Below are positions 60,123-64,000 of a DNA stretch of 64,000 nucleotides, one piece after another. A program made the position numbers and the translations under genes. The stretch comes from Candidatus Woesearchaeota archaeon. Its GTDB lineage: Archaea > Nanobdellota > Nanobdellia > Woesearchaeales > WJKL01. Under the pieces are notes generated by a model, which was not told the DNA's origin, did not search any database, and was given only the letters and a program-made list of their open reading frames with translations. Each line of letters begins with the position of its first letter. Positions within the stretch are counted from its first letter, which is position 1. The stretch lies in contig JAHWIR010000010.1 in the NCBI GenBank assembly GCA_019322435.1, forward strand, positions 62,001-126,000. The letters run 5' to 3'.

Positions 60123-60911
60123 TTATTTCAAATACTCAACTGCCTGCTCAACACTGGCATTCTCAAAAATAATGCTTTTTATTGCAGCAGTCATCTTAAT
60201 CGGGCTTTCATGCTGCCAAACCTCTCTTCCAACAGCCATCCCCACTGCTCCTGTCCCCATGACATCCTTGACCTTTCTCAAGAAACCAGCTCCAGGCTGC
60301 TTAGGCCCTCCTGCAACAACTATCTTTGCTTTGCCAGCACACTTAACAACCCATTTGAATTCCTCAGCATTATCATTATACTTTATCTTCAGTATGTCAG
60401 CTCCTAGCTCCAATCCAATCCTTGCAGAATAAGCAAGCATCGAAGTGCTTAACTCATTTGTCACAAACCTTCCTCTTGGATACATCCATGCAATAACAGG
60501 CAGCCCATAATCATGAGCCTCTTCCTGTATGCTTGAAAACTCCTTGAAAATCTCAGGCTCTAACGGACTCCCAACATAAATAGTATAACCAACAGCATCA
60601 GCCCCCAACTCCACCGCCTTCTTGACACTGCAAATCTGCTTTGCAATGGGAAAGATCCTTGGAATATTGCTCTTTCCATTCAACTTGATAACAAGAGGGA
60701 TCTTTCTTGCATAATTCTCATGATATTTCTCAGCAATCCCTTTCTGGCAGATAAAAGCATTATACTTTCCATTCGTTGCAATATAAATTACATAATCAGG
60801 ATCAACATTATGCTCGTCAAAATCAATAGGCCCGTGCTCTAGCCCCTGATCATAAGCAAGCATCAGCGTCTTCTCATCTGTAAATAATCTCTCTATCTTT
60901 ATCCTTTTCAT
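60123..60911 (-). CDS. fba: Class I fructose-bisphosphate aldolase (DhnA/archaeal type)
   Basis: The 262-residue TIM-barrel enzyme has AYDQGLEHGP at the N-terminus, IAWMYPRGR, ADILKIKYNDN (the Schiff-base Lys is in LKIKY) and VVAGGPKQPG (phosphate loop). This is the archaeal DhnA class I aldolase, which splits or makes fructose 1,6-bisphosphate. Some archaeal relatives also act as FBP phosphatases, but that class is a different family. It agrees with a gluconeogenic route with PEP synthase. The 3' end lies 66 bp from the COG2426 gene. Confidence 0.92.
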   Translation of the reverse strand: MKRIKIERLFTDEKTLMLAYDQGLEHGPIDFDEHNVDPDYVIYIATNGKYNAFICQKGIAEKYHENYARKIPLVIKLNGKSNIPRIFPIAKQICSVKKAVELGADAVGYTIYVGSPLEPEIFKEFSSIQEEAHDYGLPVIAWMYPRGRFVTNELSTSMLAYSARIGLELGADILKIKYNDNAEEFKWVVKCAGKAKIVVAGGPKQPGAGFLRKVKDVMGTGAVGMAVGREVWQHESPIKMTAAIKSIIFENASVEQAVEYLK

Positions 60912-60955
60912 TCCTTTCCCCCATAATTAAAAAAACAAAAAAAAAGAAAATTAAT

Positions 60956-61306
60956 TCAGTCTTCAGCCAGCGCAATTACTGTCTTCAAAGCAACTACAAT
61001 TGCAGCAGGGCTTACAAAGATAATTATATTTCCTAGTATTGATGTCAACCCAGTCCAGATAGTTGCCAAAGTCAAAGCACTAGCAGAGCTTGCAAGTATC
61101 AATGCCAATATTGCAACCAAAAACTTGGTTGTCTCTTCAGCAGTGACATTCATCAGTCCAACAACAACTCCTAATGTGACCAATACCCAGACAGTGATGT
61201 CCCCTCTCAACTGAGGCACAAATGCAACTACTACTGCCAGAATTATTCCTGCTAAGAAAGAATAATGTCCTGCTTTCTTCATATCTCCTTTTTTCTTTTT
61301 AGCCAT
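60956..61306 (-). CDS. Small membrane protein, paralogue of 61406-61765
   Basis: The 116 residues are nearly all hydrophobic with about four membrane helices after a Lys-rich start. The segment LGVVVGLMNVTAEETTKFLVAILALILASSA parallels LGLVIGFVNIAAKEVQPFLVAAIAVLVAAGA of the adjacent gene, showing tandem duplication. The family is not recognised. It has its own TATA box (CATATATAAACG near 61350), a GAGGTG site before the ATG, and a long T-tract just after the stop on its strand, suggesting a strong separate transcript. Confidence 0.7.
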   Translation of the reverse strand: MAKKKKGDMKKAGHYSFLAGIILAVVVAFVPQLRGDITVWVLVTLGVVVGLMNVTAEETTKFLVAILALILASSASALTLATIWTGLTSILGNIIIFVSPAAIVVALKTVIALAED

Positions 61307-61405
61307 CTAATTCACCTCTTTTTATGATTAGAATACTCTATTCTACAGAACACTCATATATAAACGTTTCTAAGAAATAGAAAAAAAAAGAAAAAATGAA
61401 TTTGC

Positions 61406-61765
61406 TTATTCAGCAGCAAATCCATAAACAGCTCTTAAAGCAACTATTAATGCTGCTGGTGCAACTACTAATACAACATCTTTAACAACAGCTACTAGGA
61501 TTGCTCCTAATGGACTGAACAATGTATTAGCTGCAACTAAGTTTGCTGCTCCAGCTGCTACCAATACTGCAATCGCTGCTACCAAAAATGGCTGTACTTC
61601 TTTAGCAGCAATGTTTACGAAACCAATCACAAGACCTAATACCAATAGTAATAGTACAAGCCATGCATTTGTTCCTAATGCTTGTCCAACTCCTTCAAGA
61701 ATTCCAAGCAGAACTGCTAATAGAGCACCAATGATAAATGCCCACTTTCCTAATGCACTCGCCAT
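61406..61765 (-). CDS. Small membrane protein, paralogue of 60956-61306
   Basis: The 119 residues form about four very hydrophobic helices (Ala/Val/Leu-rich), with a few charged residues in loops (AAKEVQP). It resembles its neighbour along the full length. A very strong GGAGGGGTG site precedes the ATG. The leader has two perfect palindromes, a TATA box lies further upstream, and a T-tract follows the stop. These point to high expression. The function is unknown; the protein may be an abundant membrane component. Confidence 0.7.
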   Translation of the reverse strand: MASALGKWAFIIGALLAVLLGILEGVGQALGTNAWLVLLLLVLGLVIGFVNIAAKEVQPFLVAAIAVLVAAGAANLVAANTLFSPLGAILVAVVKDVVLVVAPAALIVALRAVYGFAAE

Positions 61766-61799
61766 GTTCTAACACCCCTCCTTTTAATTTAAAAAAATC

Positions 61800-61857
61800 G
61801 AGACTTAAGTCGAAACTGCGCAGTCTCAGTACACTCTCAGAAATAGAAGTATATAAA
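61800..61857 (-). promoter_or_regulatory. Promoter and structured leader of the 61406-61765 gene
   Basis: On the minus strand a TATA box (TTTATATA, about 61857-61850) predicts a start near 61827. The leader begins with AGTCTC-type sequence that can pair with its inverse: GAGACT at 61827-61822 (minus) with AGTCTC at 61805-61800. Two perfect palindromes lie inside, ACTGCGCAGT (61815-61824) and GACTTAAGTC (61802-61811). Confidence 0.5.
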
Positions 61858-61871
61858 CTTTTCTTATCTAA

Positions 61872-62786
61872 CTATATATTATCAAGAACATCATGCGCAT
61901 TTACAACATTTAGTCCATTCTTTATCTTATTCCATTTGCTGCCAGCATGCGCTTTAAACAAAGTCAGCAGATATTCCTTTTCTTCATTGCTTACTCTGGC
62001 AATCTTGTCAGCCATAAGCAGCCCGTAAGGATAGCCAGGAAAAACAGCATCATTAGCCTGCCCAGCAAGCATACCTAAAACATCCATCATCTTATCTTTC
62101 CTATTTATATTGAACTCAAAAACATAGTCACTGTTCTTATTCAGCCTGACAACATACTCTCTTTCTCCTAGCCCATAACACCATTCTCCTTCCCTTCCAT
62201 TTAACCTGCTCAAAACACACCTTCCATCTTCAATTATCTTGCTTGTTTTTGCCAATCCACAAACAATACCTTTCTCAAACAGCTTTTCCAGCTTTTCTTC
62301 CTCTCCTTTGACCATTGCTTTCAGGCTTCCATCAAGCACAACTGCACTAACATTTCTAACAACTCTACCAGCCAGCTCCAGCTCAGCAAACCTTCTGACT
62401 ATTCCTCCTACTTTAGAAACATTCCCTCTATCTTTCCCTTCTTTAATTGTCCCATCAAATGAATTTATGCTTATATTATCAACACCATCCCCTTTAACTA
62501 CAAACACCTCTGTCTTATATTCATCCCCATCCATGCTTATTAAAACAAAAAACTCATTAACAATTGATTTTTTATCTTTCCCATCAAAAACCAATCCTCC
62601 AACCCTTATAAACTGCAAAGAAAAGTTGCTTCCTTTTAACAGCTCTGCCTGCCCTCCATCAACAAAAGCTATCCTCCCTTCATTGATTTTTTTCACGTCG
62701 ATAAATCTGCTTTCATCTATTGAAATCTCTTTATCCAAAATCTTTTCATCAATAGAATCAATAATTTTTGAAAAAATCTTTTTCAT
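61872..62786 (-). CDS. nurA: NurA-like nuclease
   Basis: NurA is the 5'-3' nuclease that works with the HerA translocase in DNA end resection. The 304 residues show IAFVDGGQAEL (acidic motif I), VVLDGSLKAM (DG-x-L), VCGLAKTSKI, and FPGYPYGLLMADKIARVSN with NAHDVLD at the end, the NurA pattern. HerA, Rad50 and Mre11 are not adjacent. The gene diverges from the second GGR gene with a short AT-rich gap. Confidence 0.85.
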   Translation of the reverse strand: MKKIFSKIIDSIDEKILDKEISIDESRFIDVKKINEGRIAFVDGGQAELLKGSNFSLQFIRVGGLVFDGKDKKSIVNEFFVLISMDGDEYKTEVFVVKGDGVDNISINSFDGTIKEGKDRGNVSKVGGIVRRFAELELAGRVVRNVSAVVLDGSLKAMVKGEEEKLEKLFEKGIVCGLAKTSKIIEDGRCVLSRLNGREGEWCYGLGEREYVVRLNKNSDYVFEFNINRKDKMMDVLGMLAGQANDAVFPGYPYGLLMADKIARVSNEEKEYLLTLFKAHAGSKWNKIKNGLNVVNAHDVLDNI

Positions 62787-62825
62787 ATAGTTAAATATTT
62801 ATATTGATTAATAAATATTGTTGTG

Positions 62826-63974
62826 ATGCAATGCGATGTAGTAATAATAGGAGCAGGGCCAGCTGGCTTAATGGCTGCAAGAACATTAGCAAAAACAAAT
62901 ATTAAATTTATTGTAATTGATCAAAAAAAACAAATTGGCCTTCCCTTAAAATGCGGAGAAGGCATTAGAAAAGATGGATTTCTAGAATTATTCAAAACAA
63001 CCAATTATCCATTTGTAAAAAATAGAACAAATAAATTTGAAATATGGGCAGGAAAAACAAAACAAATCCTTGATATTGATTATCTTATATTAGACAGGCC
63101 TAAATTTGAAAAATGGCTTGCATTTCCTACAAAAAATAAAATAAAACTAAACACAACATGCAGAGATATAACTAAAAAACAAGATTGCTTAGAAATAATA
63201 ACAAACAAAGGAACAATAAAAGCAAATCTAGCAATTCTAGCAAATGGCTGTAATTATAAAATACAGAAAAAATTCAATTTAATAAAATCTCCGCCAGTGA
63301 CAATTCCTTGTTATGGTGGAATCTTCACAAACCACAATCTAAATCCAAAAACACTTTATTTCTTTTTTAATGATAATGATCCAACAGCATTATGGATATT
63401 TCCAAAAAATAAAAACAAGGCAAATATTGGCATCGGAATATTTCCTTCCAATAGAAAAACAACTATCAAGATGGCATTCAAACAAGCTATTAAAAAACAT
63501 GCTCCAAAATCAAAAGGCAAGCCAAGCTATGCAGGAATCTTCCCAACCACTGGCCAAATAAAGCAGACCTATGCAGAGAGATTACTGGTTTGTGGAAACG
63601 CAGCAGGACAAGTCTATGCAGGTGCAGGAGAAGGAATCTACTTTGCATTAAAATCAGGGCAACTCGCAGCAAAAACAGCAACCAAAGCAATAAAGAAAAG
63701 AAACTTCAAAGCGCCTTTCTTAAAACAGTATGAAAAAGCCTGGAAAAAATCCTTTGGCAATCAATTAAAAGCAAGTTTAGTATTCACTTCTATATTGCTC
63801 TTTGGATTCCAACATAAAAATCTTGAAAAACTCTTTAAATTGCCAAAAGAGAAGGAATTAATCAACCTTTTTATGCACGGAAAAATACCTATTAAAGCAA
63901 GACTCGCATCTATTCTTGTAAAATCACCACCACTATTAAAACTTTTTAGGAAATTCTATAATCCATTTAGATAA
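62826..63974 (+). CDS. Geranylgeranyl reductase family FAD oxidoreductase (second copy)
   Basis: This is a 382-residue flavoprotein starting at the ATG at 62826 (a GTG three bases before is possible). It has IIGAGPAGLMAARTLA, the LPLKCGEG motif with the family Cys, TALWIFPKNKNKANIGIG, and VCGNAAGQVYAGAGEGI. It is related to 10220-11305 but distinct. This copy, outside the glycosylation operon, may serve membrane-lipid saturation. A C-terminal helical region with LRKFYN ends the protein near the window edge. Confidence 0.87.
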   Translation: MQCDVVIIGAGPAGLMAARTLAKTNIKFIVIDQKKQIGLPLKCGEGIRKDGFLELFKTTNYPFVKNRTNKFEIWAGKTKQILDIDYLILDRPKFEKWLAFPTKNKIKLNTTCRDITKKQDCLEIITNKGTIKANLAILANGCNYKIQKKFNLIKSPPVTIPCYGGIFTNHNLNPKTLYFFFNDNDPTALWIFPKNKNKANIGIGIFPSNRKTTIKMAFKQAIKKHAPKSKGKPSYAGIFPTTGQIKQTYAERLLVCGNAAGQVYAGAGEGIYFALKSGQLAAKTATKAIKKRNFKAPFLKQYEKAWKKSFGNQLKASLVFTSILLFGFQHKNLEKLFKLPKEKELINLFMHGKIPIKARLASILVKSPPLLKLFRKFYNPFR

Positions 63975-64000
63975 TTTATCGACGACAAAATATGCATCTA

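Overview
The window reads as a chromosomal segment of a DPANN archaeon, most like the Woesearchaeota/Pacearchaeota group. That placement is inference from gene content; no rRNA is present. Archaeal hallmarks are a histone, aIF5A, aIF5B, aRF1, RNA polymerase subunit P, eL40, eL43, prefoldin beta, KEOPS Pcc1, an AglB/STT3 oligosaccharyltransferase, Trm1, Taw1, TFS, a NurA-like nuclease, a signal peptidase of the catalytic-His type and geranylgeranyl reductases. The DNA is AT-rich and gene-dense with many 4-bp ATGA overlaps. Archaeal TATA boxes (TTTATAAA or TTTATATA) often lie about 26 bp before the start codon, suggesting leaderless mRNAs, while operon-internal genes carry GGAGG/GGTGA sites. Both tRNA genes seen (Trp and Pro) carry an intron at 37/38.

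Layout. 1-3.8 kb: sugar-nucleotide and surface polysaccharide genes, including gmd and rmd for GDP-D-rhamnose. 3.8-11.3 kb (minus): an N-glycosylation operon running geranylgeranyl reductase, AglB, GT2, DUF2304, GT4, GT4. 11.4-16.2 kb (minus): envelope genes, comprising two secreted proteins with related repeat domains, an unknown, and a protein with a beta-barrel-like C-terminus. 16.3-19.0 kb: tRNA-Trp, rtcA, a small zinc protein, EF-1beta, trm1. 19.1-24.3 kb: a MoxR-type AAA+ ATPase and a giant VWA protein preceded by an unknown gene. 24.4-34.2 kb: translation, transcription and proteostasis genes. 34.2-40.1 kb: RNA methyltransferase, small unknowns, PEP synthase. 40.2-48.9 kb: a secreted protein, MEMO, the SAH-salvage genes ahcY and a probable adenosine kinase with an Lrp-like regulator, a PLD lipoprotein, and a TtuA-like relic. 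48.9-55.6 kb: Lon-like protease, RNA-binding and processing proteins, signal peptidase, TFS, a Dcd-like protein, Taw1. 55.6-64 kb: a receiver/malate-dehydrogenase-like fusion next to a PAS protein, phosphoesterase, polyprenol-kinase-like protein, FBP aldolase, two paralogous small membrane proteins, NurA and a second geranylgeranyl reductase.

The most interesting items are the MoxR-VWA cassette, whose VWA protein contains an internal duplication; the barrel-like archaeal protein; the receiver-MDH pseudoenzyme beside a PAS protein; two GC-rich intergenic RNA hairpins at 44.6 and 48.4 kb whose sequences are mutually complementary over 17 nt; and several core proteins that lack expected parts (aRF1 and NMD3 without zinc domains, a TtuA-like protein without its PP-loop, a Dcd-like protein without its glutamate). 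No insertion sequence, CRISPR array, rRNA or origin was seen. No gene-free stretch exceeds 300 bases.
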